Made by a program: the position numbers and the translations under genes. A model generated the notes under the pieces. It saw nothing but the letters and a program-made list of their open reading frames with translations. It was not told where the DNA came from and searched no databases. 64,000 bases of DNA from Paraburkholderia sacchari (GTDB taxonomy: Bacteria; Pseudomonadota; Gammaproteobacteria; Burkholderiales; Burkholderiaceae), in contig NZ_JTDB02000004.1 of NCBI RefSeq assembly GCF_000785435.2, positions 537,798 to 601,797 on the forward strand, written 5' to 3'. This document shows positions 7,454 to 15,273 of this stretch, piece by piece; within the stretch, counting starts at the first letter, position 1, and the number at the start of each line of letters is the position of its first letter.

Positions 7454-8686
7454 ATGCATCCGGACAAGAACACACAGAAATCGACCGCCGGGAATCCGCG
7501 CTTTTCCCGCAAGCTGCGACGGCTAACGCCGCTGCTGCTCGCCATCGCCACGCTCGCGCACGGCGCGGACGACACGCCGCGCTCCAGGTTCTTCGACCCC
7601 GAAGACGGCCAGTTCGACCTCAGCGAAATGCTGCTGCACCACAAGGGCGTGCTGCCGGTTCCGACCATCATCACGGAGCCCGCAATCGGCTATGGTTTCG
7701 GGCTCGGGCTGCTCTATTTCACTTCGGCGGCAGCCAAAGCGGAGGCCCGGAAGACCAGCAACGCGGATAGCGCCGCTGACACCAGCAACGCGGACAGCGC
7801 GGACGCCTCGCAGCCCGGCAAGATGAAACCGCCCAACATCACCGGCGTGGGCGGCATGGTCACGAACACGCAAAGCTGGGCCGCGGGTCTCCTGCACTTT
7901 CACACGTGGGATGACGACCATATCCGCTATCTAGGCGTGCTGGGCAAGATCGATTTGCACCTGCACTACTATGGGCCGCGCGAGAACGCGAACGCTTACC
8001 AGCTGAGCGGCATCGGCACGATCCAGCAACTGCTGTTCCGGCTCGGCGACAGCCCGTGGTACGTCGGGCCGCGCTACACCTTTTTCAACGCGACAGCACG
8101 CTTCGACGGGGCCGTTCCCGACAGCATCCGCAATTTCGAGCGCACCCTGAATGTCGGCAAGGGCGGAATCGTCGTCGACTACGACACGCGCGACAATATT
8201 TTCTATCCGCGCAGCGGCACCTATGCGGAACTCGAAGCCGAACTCGCGCGCGGCGCGCTCGGCAGCGACCGCTCATTCGAAATGGAAACCCTGAAGGGCT
8301 ATCACTGGATTCCGTTTTCGTCGAAATGGGTGCTAGGGCTGCGCGCCGATACGGGCTTTTCGCAAGGCGACATTCCGTTCTTCGCGCAACCATACGTGAA
8401 TTTGCGCGGCGTTTCGCAGGCCAGGTTCCAGGACAGCAATCAGTTGACCGCGGAACTGGAATTGCGCTACTACCTCACGCCGCGCTGGTCGGTGCTCGGC
8501 TTCGGCGGCGTCGGGCGCGCGTATGGCAACCTGCATTCGTTTTCCGATGCGCCGACGGCCTTCGGCATCGGCACCGGCTTTCGCTACCTGATTGCGCGCA
8601 AGCTCGGCCTCACGATGGGTATCGACGTCGCGCACGGTCCCGGCCAGAACGCGTTCTATATCCAGGTCGGCAGCGCATGGCGCTGA
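7454..8686 (+). CDS. BamA/TamA-family outer-membrane barrel protein
   Basis: 410 residues. Residues 1-38 form a Sec signal (KLRRLTPLLLAIATLAHG before ADD). The remainder is a surface-antigen (Omp85) barrel: GGIVVDYDTRDNIFYPRSG opens the barrel domain near residue 240, and NLRGVSQARFQDSN is the counterpart of the conserved (V/I)RG(F/Y) loop-6 motif. No POTRA repeats are visible, so it is a short Omp85 relative rather than BamA itself; single-barrel members are known as patatin-like or assembly-associated proteins, but the role here is unknown. An acidic low-complexity insert (repeats of SNADSAD near residues 97-115) probably lies in a loop. ATG 7454 gives the best signal peptide; no good ribosome site is seen. 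Confidence 0.82.
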   Translation: MHPDKNTQKSTAGNPRFSRKLRRLTPLLLAIATLAHGADDTPRSRFFDPEDGQFDLSEMLLHHKGVLPVPTIITEPAIGYGFGLGLLYFTSAAAKAEARKTSNADSAADTSNADSADASQPGKMKPPNITGVGGMVTNTQSWAAGLLHFHTWDDDHIRYLGVLGKIDLHLHYYGPRENANAYQLSGIGTIQQLLFRLGDSPWYVGPRYTFFNATARFDGAVPDSIRNFERTLNVGKGGIVVDYDTRDNIFYPRSGTYAELEAELARGALGSDRSFEMETLKGYHWIPFSSKWVLGLRADTGFSQGDIPFFAQPYVNLRGVSQARFQDSNQLTAELELRYYLTPRWSVLGFGGVGRAYGNLHSFSDAPTAFGIGTGFRYLIARKLGLTMGIDVAHGPGQNAFYIQVGSAWR

Positions 8687-8804
8687 CGATCCGCGCTTGA
8701 GGTTCAGGGCTGCGGCTTGCCTTCGGGGAACAGGAGCGTCACGATCATGCGAGCCTGCTTACGCTCCACCGGTAGCGAAGTCTCGTACAATATTTAGAGC
8801 GCAA

Positions 8805-8845
8805 CTATCCGGATTTTGGGCAATCCGAATTCCCCTATAAGGACT
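8805..8845 (+). promoter_or_regulatory. possible degenerate GGGCAA box, copy b
   Basis: In the 232 bases before the diguanylate cyclase gene, GATTT-TGGGCAA-N8-CCCCTAT matches the middle of the box at the same spacing, but the flanking CCATAGG and the last GGGCAAT are lost (CTATCCG and AAGGACT). It ends 74 bases before the start codon. It may be a weak site or chance. Confidence 0.25.
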
Positions 8846-8918
8846 TTCACTGCCGCGCTCCCGGCGTTCGCGGCATGCCATTAATCATCCGGAAAACCGA
8901 AGCGCGCTTATACGACCC

Positions 8919-10754
8919 ATGCACTCGCCGCTCCCCAAGAATCATCGCTGGACGCTGCAGCCGGTCACGCGCAAATCGTGGATGCGCGAGTTTCTCGCCC
9001 TGCTCTCTGTGCTGGTCGCGGCCATTGTCGTCATCACCGGGTGGCAGTCGTGGTACGACTTTCGCGCTGTGAACCTGCAAGCCGCGCAACAGCTCACCGC
9101 GCAAACCTCGCTGGTCGCGCGGCTCATCGAGGACCGCCTGCGTGATCTCGACGGCATGATGTCGGCCACCGAAGCGCTCGTCGCAGAGGGCAAGGCCACC
9201 AACAGCGAACTGCGCAGCCTCACACTAACGCTGAAGATGTCGCTCGGCGACACCTTGATTGCGGTATTCGATGCAAACGCCCGCCTGATGGCCGCCTCCC
9301 GCCCCAACGCGCGCAACGAGATTCCTGGCTTCGACGCGATCTTCGCGCAGGTGCGGGCCGCGCCGTCTGCGCGACTGTGGCTGCCTGTCGTGTGGGGCAA
9401 CCGGGGCGCACTGGTGGTCGCCGAAAAGCACCTCGACGCGGCAGGTCAACTGGATGCAGTCACGATCCATCTCATACCGCTCGAACAGCATCTGTTCGAG
9501 GGGACAAAGCTGATTCCCGGCACCGCGCTGCTTCTGCGCGACAACGAGCAGCGCATCGTCGCGCGGGTTCCCGCGGTGGAAGGGCTCACCATCGGGCAGC
9601 GGCTCGCCGACGATATCGATTCACGCGCGGGCCCCATTGAGGGCACGTTCTATTCGCTGTGGCGGCGCGATAACACCGAGCGCCTCGTAGCGGAGCAGCG
9701 CATCAGGCTGGGAGCAGACGCCGCGTACTGGACGCTCGATCTGGGCTATGCCGTCAGCACGTACCGCAACGGCCTCTGGTCGAGCGTCTACATCGATCTC
9801 GGCGGCACCGCGCTATTGCTCGTCATGCTGGCCGGCGGCTTCGTTCTGCTGGGCCGGCAAAAAGATCTCGTCGCCCGTGTGCAACGCTACGCGGACACGG
9901 TTGCCACCATCGTCGAGAACATGCCGACGCCGGTCGCCGTGGTCGACGCTGGAACGCAGCGCATTCTGCTCGGCAACGACGCGTTGCTCGCGATGTTCGG
10001 CACCCTGGCCGACAAAGGCCAGCCGTTTGCGCGCCTGTTGGTCGACGATACAAACTGGGCGCGCATGCGGGTCGCAGATACCAAGGATCCCGAACCATTT
10101 CAGACGCGTTCGGGCATTCGCCACATGCTGGTTCACTGCACGAGACTTCCCGCGCTCGCGGGGCCCGGCGATGGCGATCCCCTGCTCGTGGTGCTGACCG
10201 ACATCACCCATCAGCATCTGCTGCTCAAGCAATTGCAGACCGATGCGGACTTGGACCCGCTCACGGGGCTCGCCAATCGCCGCTACTTCGAAAAGGCCGC
10301 CGGGCAGGCGGTGGCGCATGCGCGGCGGCATCATCGCCCGCTATCGGTGCTGGCGCTCGACCTCGATTATTTCAAGCGCGTGAACGACACGTGGGGCCAT
10401 GCAATGGGCGACCGCGTGCTCAAGGTAGCCTCGCAAGTGTTCGAGAACGCGCTGCGCGAAGACGATCTTGCCGCGCGCATCGGCGGCGAGGAGTTCGCCG
10501 CGATCTTGCTGGACACGCCCGAAGAGCGCGCCCACATGGTGGCCGAACGCATCCGCCATGCGCTGCACGACACGCCCATCGAACTCGACGATGGCGACAC
10601 GCTCAAACAGACCTGCAGCATCGGCATTGCGCACTACGACGAAGCGGAAGACAGCCTTGAAGCCACGCTCAAACGCGCCGATGCGGCGCTATACGCGGCG
10701 AAACACGCTGGACGCAATCGCGTTCAACGCTGGAGCGCGGAGCTCAAAAACTGA
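8919..10754 (+). CDS. membrane-bound diguanylate cyclase (sensor-PAS-GGDEF)
   Basis: 611 residues. One transmembrane helix near 24-44 and another near 290-310 flank a periplasmic sensor region of PDC/Cache type; a PAS-like segment (VENMPTPVAVVDAGTQRIL) starts near 325; a GGDEF domain begins at DPLTGLANRRYF near 442 and contains the intact active site IGGEEF near 521-526. It therefore should make cyclic di-GMP from two GTP. The inhibitory I-site RxxD (REDD) stands five residues before GGEEF, as in PleD, so product inhibition is expected. No EAL domain is present. It is monocistronic and its 3' end overlaps the convergent OMP gene by 11 bases. Signal and output partners are unknown; the nearby two-partner adhesin is a plausible surface target. 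Confidence 0.93.
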   Translation: MHSPLPKNHRWTLQPVTRKSWMREFLALLSVLVAAIVVITGWQSWYDFRAVNLQAAQQLTAQTSLVARLIEDRLRDLDGMMSATEALVAEGKATNSELRSLTLTLKMSLGDTLIAVFDANARLMAASRPNARNEIPGFDAIFAQVRAAPSARLWLPVVWGNRGALVVAEKHLDAAGQLDAVTIHLIPLEQHLFEGTKLIPGTALLLRDNEQRIVARVPAVEGLTIGQRLADDIDSRAGPIEGTFYSLWRRDNTERLVAEQRIRLGADAAYWTLDLGYAVSTYRNGLWSSVYIDLGGTALLLVMLAGGFVLLGRQKDLVARVQRYADTVATIVENMPTPVAVVDAGTQRILLGNDALLAMFGTLADKGQPFARLLVDDTNWARMRVADTKDPEPFQTRSGIRHMLVHCTRLPALAGPGDGDPLLVVLTDITHQHLLLKQLQTDADLDPLTGLANRRYFEKAAGQAVAHARRHHRPLSVLALDLDYFKRVNDTWGHAMGDRVLKVASQVFENALREDDLAARIGGEEFAAILLDTPEERAHMVAERIRHALHDTPIELDDGDTLKQTCSIGIAHYDEAEDSLEATLKRADAALYAAKHAGRNRVQRWSAELKN

Positions 10755-11736
10755 GCGCGATCCCAAGCGAAGCGCCCGACACATTCTGGCCGAATGCGTA
10801 GCGCCCCACGATGCGCAGCCGCGAAAACAGCTTGGTCACCGCGCCCGTATCGATCTCGAGACCGGCGCCGAGCGAAGTCAAATGATTGAAGCCGAGAATA
10901 TCGGCCTGGCTGCCGAGATAGGTCGAATGCGACAGCTCCAGAACATAGCGTAAGGGCCGATGCAGCACCAATAGCCCCGTCGGCGCGCGCCAGCGTGCAT
11001 AGAGGTTGGTCGATTGCGCATTGGCCTCGCCGCGCACGGCAGACGACGAGCCGAAGCTCTGCAGATAGATGTCCGTGTAGCGCAGTTCGAGATCGAACTC
11101 GTAAGGCTCCTTGCGCGGATACCAGCCGAGCATGAGCGAGCCGCCCAGGCCATAGGCGCTCAGCGAGCCGTCCTTGATGAACTGGATGTTCTTGTCGATG
11201 TGGCGGTTGATCAGGAACTGGGCCGCCGATGCATCGCTCACGACTTCGCCGAGCGAAAAATTGAAGATCGGCCGAATCACCAGATTCTTGCTCTCGTTGA
11301 GCGGAAAATCCCAGCCGATGCCGCCCGTCGCGGCCACGTTGGTCCAGCGCGTCGGCAGTTGCCGCTGCTCCTTGCCGTCCGAGACGAGGAAGGTCGGATC
11401 GTAGCGCGACCCGCCAATCGCGCCCTCCAGATAGAGCGGAAAGTTCTGGCTCAGCGTGAAGCCGCCGCCGAGCTGGGTCATGTTCAGCGCCGGGTTGCCC
11501 GTGTTGCCGTTGTTGATGCCCAGCGAGCTCGCGGTCAAATCGGGCGTGACCGTGTAGCTCAGCAGCGCGAGCACAGCGTTGGCGCGCTTTTGCACGTCGG
11601 GGCCAGTAAAGGTCGGCAGCGACGGCGCCGCTTGCGCCATGGCCGCCGCGCAAGCGAAGCATAGCGCGCTCAATAGCAGGCAGGCGCCCGCAATGCGGGC
11701 GCCATGTCCTTTGCCGGTGCCGCTCCCGCGCCGCAT
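10744..11736 (-). CDS. outer-membrane protein, autotransporter-like barrel
   Basis: 330 residues with a signal peptide (AGACLLLSALCFACAAAMAQA, cleavage after about residue 35) and a long series of amphipathic strands ending in IALSF, the C-terminal phenylalanine signature of outer-membrane barrels. No passenger or known domain is recognised. It starts 7 bases after the SYLF lipoprotein gene and must be co-transcribed with it, so the two probably act together in the outer membrane. Its 3' end overlaps the convergent diguanylate cyclase gene. Confidence 0.8.
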   Translation of the reverse strand: MRRGSGTGKGHGARIAGACLLLSALCFACAAAMAQAAPSLPTFTGPDVQKRANAVLALLSYTVTPDLTASSLGINNGNTGNPALNMTQLGGGFTLSQNFPLYLEGAIGGSRYDPTFLVSDGKEQRQLPTRWTNVAATGGIGWDFPLNESKNLVIRPIFNFSLGEVVSDASAAQFLINRHIDKNIQFIKDGSLSAYGLGGSLMLGWYPRKEPYEFDLELRYTDIYLQSFGSSSAVRGEANAQSTNLYARWRAPTGLLVLHRPLRYVLELSHSTYLGSQADILGFNHLTSLGAGLEIDTGAVTKLFSRLRIVGRYAFGQNVSGASLGIALSF

Positions 11737-11743
11737 CGCGGCC

Positions 11744-12331
11744 TTACAGGTCCAGACGGGTGATCTTGGTGCCGGAGACCGAGAGGTCGCCCATCAAGCC
11801 GCTGTTCGTCAGCACGAAGACTTCGACCGGCTTGGTAGTGGTCGTGGTGTCGAGCTGGCCATTGGCGCCCATCTTCACGACGGCAACCGATGCGTCGCCC
11901 CCCGCCGACCAGCCCTTGGAGGCGCGGAATTTGTCGAATGCGTCCTGCGTCATGAACAGATAGACCACGGCCTTCGACTGCACGCCGAGCGTCGCGCCCA
12001 CCGAAGCGGCCGATAGGCTGTAATAGCCGGCCGTGCCGCCGCCCGCGCGCAGTGCGCCGTCGCCATGCTCGCCGCCGATGCCGATGCCCGCCTGGATTAC
12101 TTGCGGGAACACCAGCACGCCGCGCGCCTTGCCTACGAGTTCGCGTGAGCCGGGCGCCGTTTGATAAAGACGCGAAAGCGTGCCGTCGACGCTCGCGTCG
12201 ATGGACTGGCGGCGCGCTTCCGTGGACGCTTGCGTCGACGGCTGGTTGCTCATGGTCGTGCAGCCGGCAAGCACGGTACCGAGCACTCCGAGGGCAATGG
12301 AAGTCTTCAGCATGAAGAGGCGTCCGCGCAT
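11744..12331 (-). CDS. SYLF (YSC84-like) domain lipoprotein
   Basis: 195 residues. A lipoprotein signal (LGTVLAGC, lipid-modified Cys near residue 24) is followed by a SYLF domain: LVGKARGVLVFPQVIQAG and GTAGYYSLSAASVGATLGVQ are the family's conserved blocks, followed by a short basic/Thr-rich tail. In eukaryotes SYLF domains bind phosphoinositides; the bacterial lipoproteins are envelope proteins of unknown job. The ATG at 12331 is preferred over an internal ATG because GGAG is six bases upstream. It is the first gene of an operon with the OMP gene; the GGGCAA box c lies 193 bases upstream with its CCATAGG end facing this gene. Confidence 0.88.
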   Translation of the reverse strand: MRGRLFMLKTSIALGVLGTVLAGCTTMSNQPSTQASTEARRQSIDASVDGTLSRLYQTAPGSRELVGKARGVLVFPQVIQAGIGIGGEHGDGALRAGGGTAGYYSLSAASVGATLGVQSKAVVYLFMTQDAFDKFRASKGWSAGGDASVAVVKMGANGQLDTTTTTKPVEVFVLTNSGLMGDLSVSGTKITRLDL

Positions 12332-12523
12332 TTTTTCTCCAATACCAGATGGTCCGGGTCAAATCGCCGAATTGCCGCTAAGGCGGCGAATCTGGCAGCA
12401 TACGGGTCATTGGGGGCAGCTGATCCGCCAGCGAAAGGCAAAACCCGCGCAAACGCACGCAAACGCGCAGGCGCTGCGCCCAGACCCTTTATCCGGGAGT
12501 TTCGTATGCGCCGCCACGCGATG

Positions 12524-12564
12524 CCATAGGGGTGCGGGGCAAGCCCATTGCCCGAAAGGGCAAT
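12524..12564 (+). promoter_or_regulatory. GGGCAA box, copy c
   Basis: CCATAGG-N5-GGGGCAA-N8-CCC-N4-GGGCAAT, immediately continued by TGCCCT, giving four half-sites in alternating orientation (GGGGCAA, TTGCCC, GGGCAA, TTGCCC). It sits in the 327-base divergent region between the SYLF lipoprotein and the small secreted protein; nothing else recognisable is present there. Proposed binding site for a FixJ-type regulator coded in this window (inference). Confidence 0.6.
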
Positions 12565-12658
12565 TGCCCTTCCCCAACCCCGAATGGAAACGCTGTGGCA
12601 ATCGGAAAACAATCAAGCCGGAGTCGCCTCCGCGCGATTTGAAAGACTGGAATCCATC

Positions 12659-13072
12659 ATGTCGAACCACGACTCGACCGGCCAGGCCGGACGGGAAACT
12701 CACCTGGCCGCCGCACTCGGCGCATTGCTGCTCGCGCTTGCATCGGCGCCCGCCTGGTCCGCGCCCGGCGACATTCTCGAAAGCACGCCGATGATCCAGC
12801 TCGACAAGAACGACATCGCCGCGATCAACAGCACGGTGCGCGTCGTGCTGAACACGAAAAACGACGGCGAGACCACGCCATGGGTCCGGCCCGCCACCGC
12901 CGATCGCGCCGAAGTCAGCGCGGACATCACGCCCGAGGGCACCTCGATCAAGAACCGCGAAACTTGCCGGTTCGTCACCGTGACCGTGCATGCGGGAAAC
13001 AATGCGGTCAAGCTGCGCCCGCAATACTGCCGAAGCGCGAGTGCGGAGTGGGAGCTTCAAGGCGCGCAGTGA
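12659..13072 (+). CDS. small secreted protein, surface-antigen-like
   Basis: 137 residues: signal peptide (LAAALGALLLALASAPAWS before APGD), then a globular domain with two cysteines in REXCRFVTVTV and LRPQYCRS followed by W. This C-terminal arrangement (CR, beta strands, YCR, then a W near the end) resembles the 17-kDa/RT0821-type surface proteins that carry extra copies of the same fold, but the glycine-zipper part is absent. The start at 12659 is chosen for the signal peptide; the upstream extension is improbable. It is divergent from the SYLF lipoprotein operon and shares the region with box c. Function unknown. Confidence 0.72.
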   Translation: MSNHDSTGQAGRETHLAAALGALLLALASAPAWSAPGDILESTPMIQLDKNDIAAINSTVRVVLNTKNDGETTPWVRPATADRAEVSADITPEGTSIKNRETCRFVTVTVHAGNNAVKLRPQYCRSASAEWELQGAQ

Positions 13073-13172
13073 GATCACGCGCCGCGTTGCGCGGCGTCCA
13101 CTGCAAGGAACAACGACTGCGGCCCGGGGCCACGCCAACCGGCATCGGGCCCTGTACTCAGAACCCCGGCAC

Positions 13173-14315
13173 TCAGAACATGTGCCGCACGCCCGCCATC
13201 AAGCCGAGCTGCGTGGTCTTGGCCGCTGCGCTCAAGCCCACGAACCCCTGCAACTGCGCTCCCACCAGCCCGCCGCGATACATGGCGTAATCGCCTTCGA
13301 TATACACGTCGGTGGCGCGTGACAGGTTGTAGTCGGCCAGCAACTGGAACTGCGCGGCATTGCCGTCGCCGCTCTGGTTCTTGCCGTCCTGCAGCGTGCG
13401 CCACATGTTGGCCGCAACGTGCGTGTTATTGCCGAACTGATGCGAGATGCCGCCGAAGAACATCTCGCGCTCCGAGAACGTGTTGAACTTCAGCGCAGTC
13501 AACTGCGGCGCCGAGAACGGGCCATTCGGGAAGTTGCCCACGAAGCCGCGGTCCTGGCGGTTCATCGCCCAGCCGAAGTTGACCGACGTGTCGCCAAACG
13601 ACCAGGCGCCGCCAGCCGTCCAGGCCTTGAAGTGCGCCGAACCGTTGACCGCGTCGCGCGAATCCAGATAGCCGGCGCCGAGCTTCAGCGGCCATGCCGG
13701 AATATACGTGAGCGACGCACCGATCTGGCTGCCCGCGCCGAACGCGCCCGCCTGGCCGCCGAACGCATACGAGAGTTCGACCGTTACATCCTTCCAGCGC
13801 GCCGCGTACTTGGCCATGTTGCTGGTCCACACGCCTTCGGCCATCGCGACCTCGGGGCGGAACTGATACACCGTCGGCAGCCACGGCGACGTCACGAAGG
13901 TCTTCAGCACGGCGTCGGCGAGCGGGTTGGTCTGGCGGCCCATCGTGAAGCGCCCGAAGGTGGACGACACCAGCCCCACGTATGCGGTATTGAAGAACGG
14001 ATAGCCGGGGTCGGTCATGCCCGAGTTCGGAAAGAAGCGGTTTTCGAGCTGCAATACCGCGCGATTGCCGCCGCCGAGATCTTCGGAGCCCAGCATGCCC
14101 CAGTTGCTTTCGCTCAGGCCGCCGTTGGAAAGCTGGACCTTGCTGTCACCGGCCGCGTTCGCGTGCGTCGTGTAACGCACCGCCGTGTCGATCAAGCCAT
14201 ACAGCGTGACCGACGATTGTGCATGGGCCGCAGCAGCCGCTCCGCTGAGCGCCACGGCGGCCGTGACGCGCCCTGCCGCGCGGCATTTGTTTCCTAGTGC
14301 TGCTCTTTTAAGCAT
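13173..14315 (-). CDS. general porin (Burkholderia Gram-negative porin family)
   Basis: 380 residues. The mature start QSSVTLYGLIDTAVRY after a signal peptide, the constriction-loop segment GRFTMGRQTNPLAD and the last strand LGLMAGVRHMF with C-terminal Phe are typical of the 16-stranded trimeric porins of Burkholderia, which pass small hydrophilic solutes through the outer membrane. The N-terminus MLKRAALGNKCRAAG is odd for this family, and the start lies inside the broken MFS gene, so its original leader may have been altered by the same rearrangement. The 100 bases between its stop and the upstream convergent gene hold a GC hairpin without a T-run. Confidence 0.9.
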   Translation of the reverse strand: MLKRAALGNKCRAAGRVTAAVALSGAAAAAHAQSSVTLYGLIDTAVRYTTHANAAGDSKVQLSNGGLSESNWGMLGSEDLGGGNRAVLQLENRFFPNSGMTDPGYPFFNTAYVGLVSSTFGRFTMGRQTNPLADAVLKTFVTSPWLPTVYQFRPEVAMAEGVWTSNMAKYAARWKDVTVELSYAFGGQAGAFGAGSQIGASLTYIPAWPLKLGAGYLDSRDAVNGSAHFKAWTAGGAWSFGDTSVNFGWAMNRQDRGFVGNFPNGPFSAPQLTALKFNTFSEREMFFGGISHQFGNNTHVAANMWRTLQDGKNQSGDGNAAQFQLLADYNLSRATDVYIEGDYAMYRGGLVGAQLQGFVGLSAAAKTTQLGLMAGVRHMF

Positions 14316-14830
14316 GTCCCCAACAGCGCACGATAGCTGATGCGCGGGCCACTGGCGGCAACGCCGCTCTCATCTGCCAATTTGGTTGCGCGCGCACCTA
14401 GCGGCCCTTCGCGCCCTGCCACGAGCCACAGGATCGCCCACGCGAGCCCGAGCACGGCAAGCACAATGAAGTTGGTGCGCCAGCCCCGTTTGGCGTCGAT
14501 CCACGGCACGGCGATGCCCGCCACCACCATGCCGAGCACGGCGCCCTGCTGGAACACGGAAACCGGCAGATTACGGCGCTCGTCCGGAAACCACTTGTAG
14601 CAGGCATGAATCGCGATGGGTTGAGCCGGGCCCTCGCCCGCGCCCAGCAGCACCCGGCACGCAATCAGCATGCCGAGCGACGAGCCGAACGCGATCGGCA
14701 ATTGCACCACGGCCCACAGCAAAGCCATGACCAGCAGCAGCCAGCGCGTGGACAGGCGGTTCGAGAGAAACCCGCCGGCCATGCCGGTCACCGCGAACAG
14801 GAAGAAGAAGCTGCCGGCGCACCAGTGGTG
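14294..14830 (-). pseudogene. MFS transporter fragment
   Basis: About 170 residues from GSFFFLFAVTGMAGGFLSNR through RVLLGAGEGPAQPIAIHACY and VAGIAVPWI clearly represent helices 2-6 of an MFS carrier of the aromatic-acid/sugar-acid type. The first helix and start codon are missing on one side and the entire C-terminal half on the other, where the frame runs into the porin signal sequence. It cannot make a carrier. On its 5' side it abuts a TetR fragment, see the finding on the deletion scar. Confidence 0.8.
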
Positions 14831-14875
14831 TTCGCCGAATGCGCGCTTACGGTGGTCGAGGCGGTGCGTTTGTAG

Positions 14876-15226
14876 CACTTGCGCCACTGCGGGGTGATAC
14901 GCGCGTCGCTGCAGCGGCGTGATCACACGTCGGACGGCTGGCAGCCCATCAAGGAATTCGGGCGCGGCTTCGTGAAAGAAGTGAGCGCGCATCTGGCGCG
15001 CTTGCCCGAACTGCCGCGCAACAAGCGCGCAGGCGAACGCTTGCCCATCGCGTTCCAGACGATGATCGCCACCATGGTCAATGCGGCGCTCAACGACCCT
15101 GGGCCGCTGCACCTCGCCGACACCGCCATGACCGACGCGCTCGCCGAAATGCTGACGCTGTACGTCGCGAATAGCGCAGCTGATAGTGCGAGAAAAAGCG
15201 CGCCGGGCGCGGGCTCGAAGGCCTGA
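14876..15226 (+). pseudogene. TetR-family regulator, C-terminal fragment
   Basis: About 115 residues beginning LRHCGVIRASLQRRDHTSDG and ending in LTLYVANS plus a disordered tail. The helical pattern (FGRGFVKEVSAHLARLPE, FQTMIATMVNAALND, MTDALAEMLTLYV) is that of the ligand-binding half of a TetR regulator. No helix-turn-helix or start codon precedes it: a stop codon lies three codons upstream in frame. It is the divergent neighbour of the broken MFS gene, which was presumably its target. Confidence 0.7.
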
Positions 15227-15273
15227 CTGGTTACATGGATTGCGCTGACCGCGTGGATCGCCTGCGCGCCGCC

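Noticed and set aside
14606..14875. Gln/Arg-rich plus-strand frame across the MFS fragment as part of the TetR gene
   Set aside because: It is antisense to clear MFS helices and ends in a stop before the TetR-like sequence.
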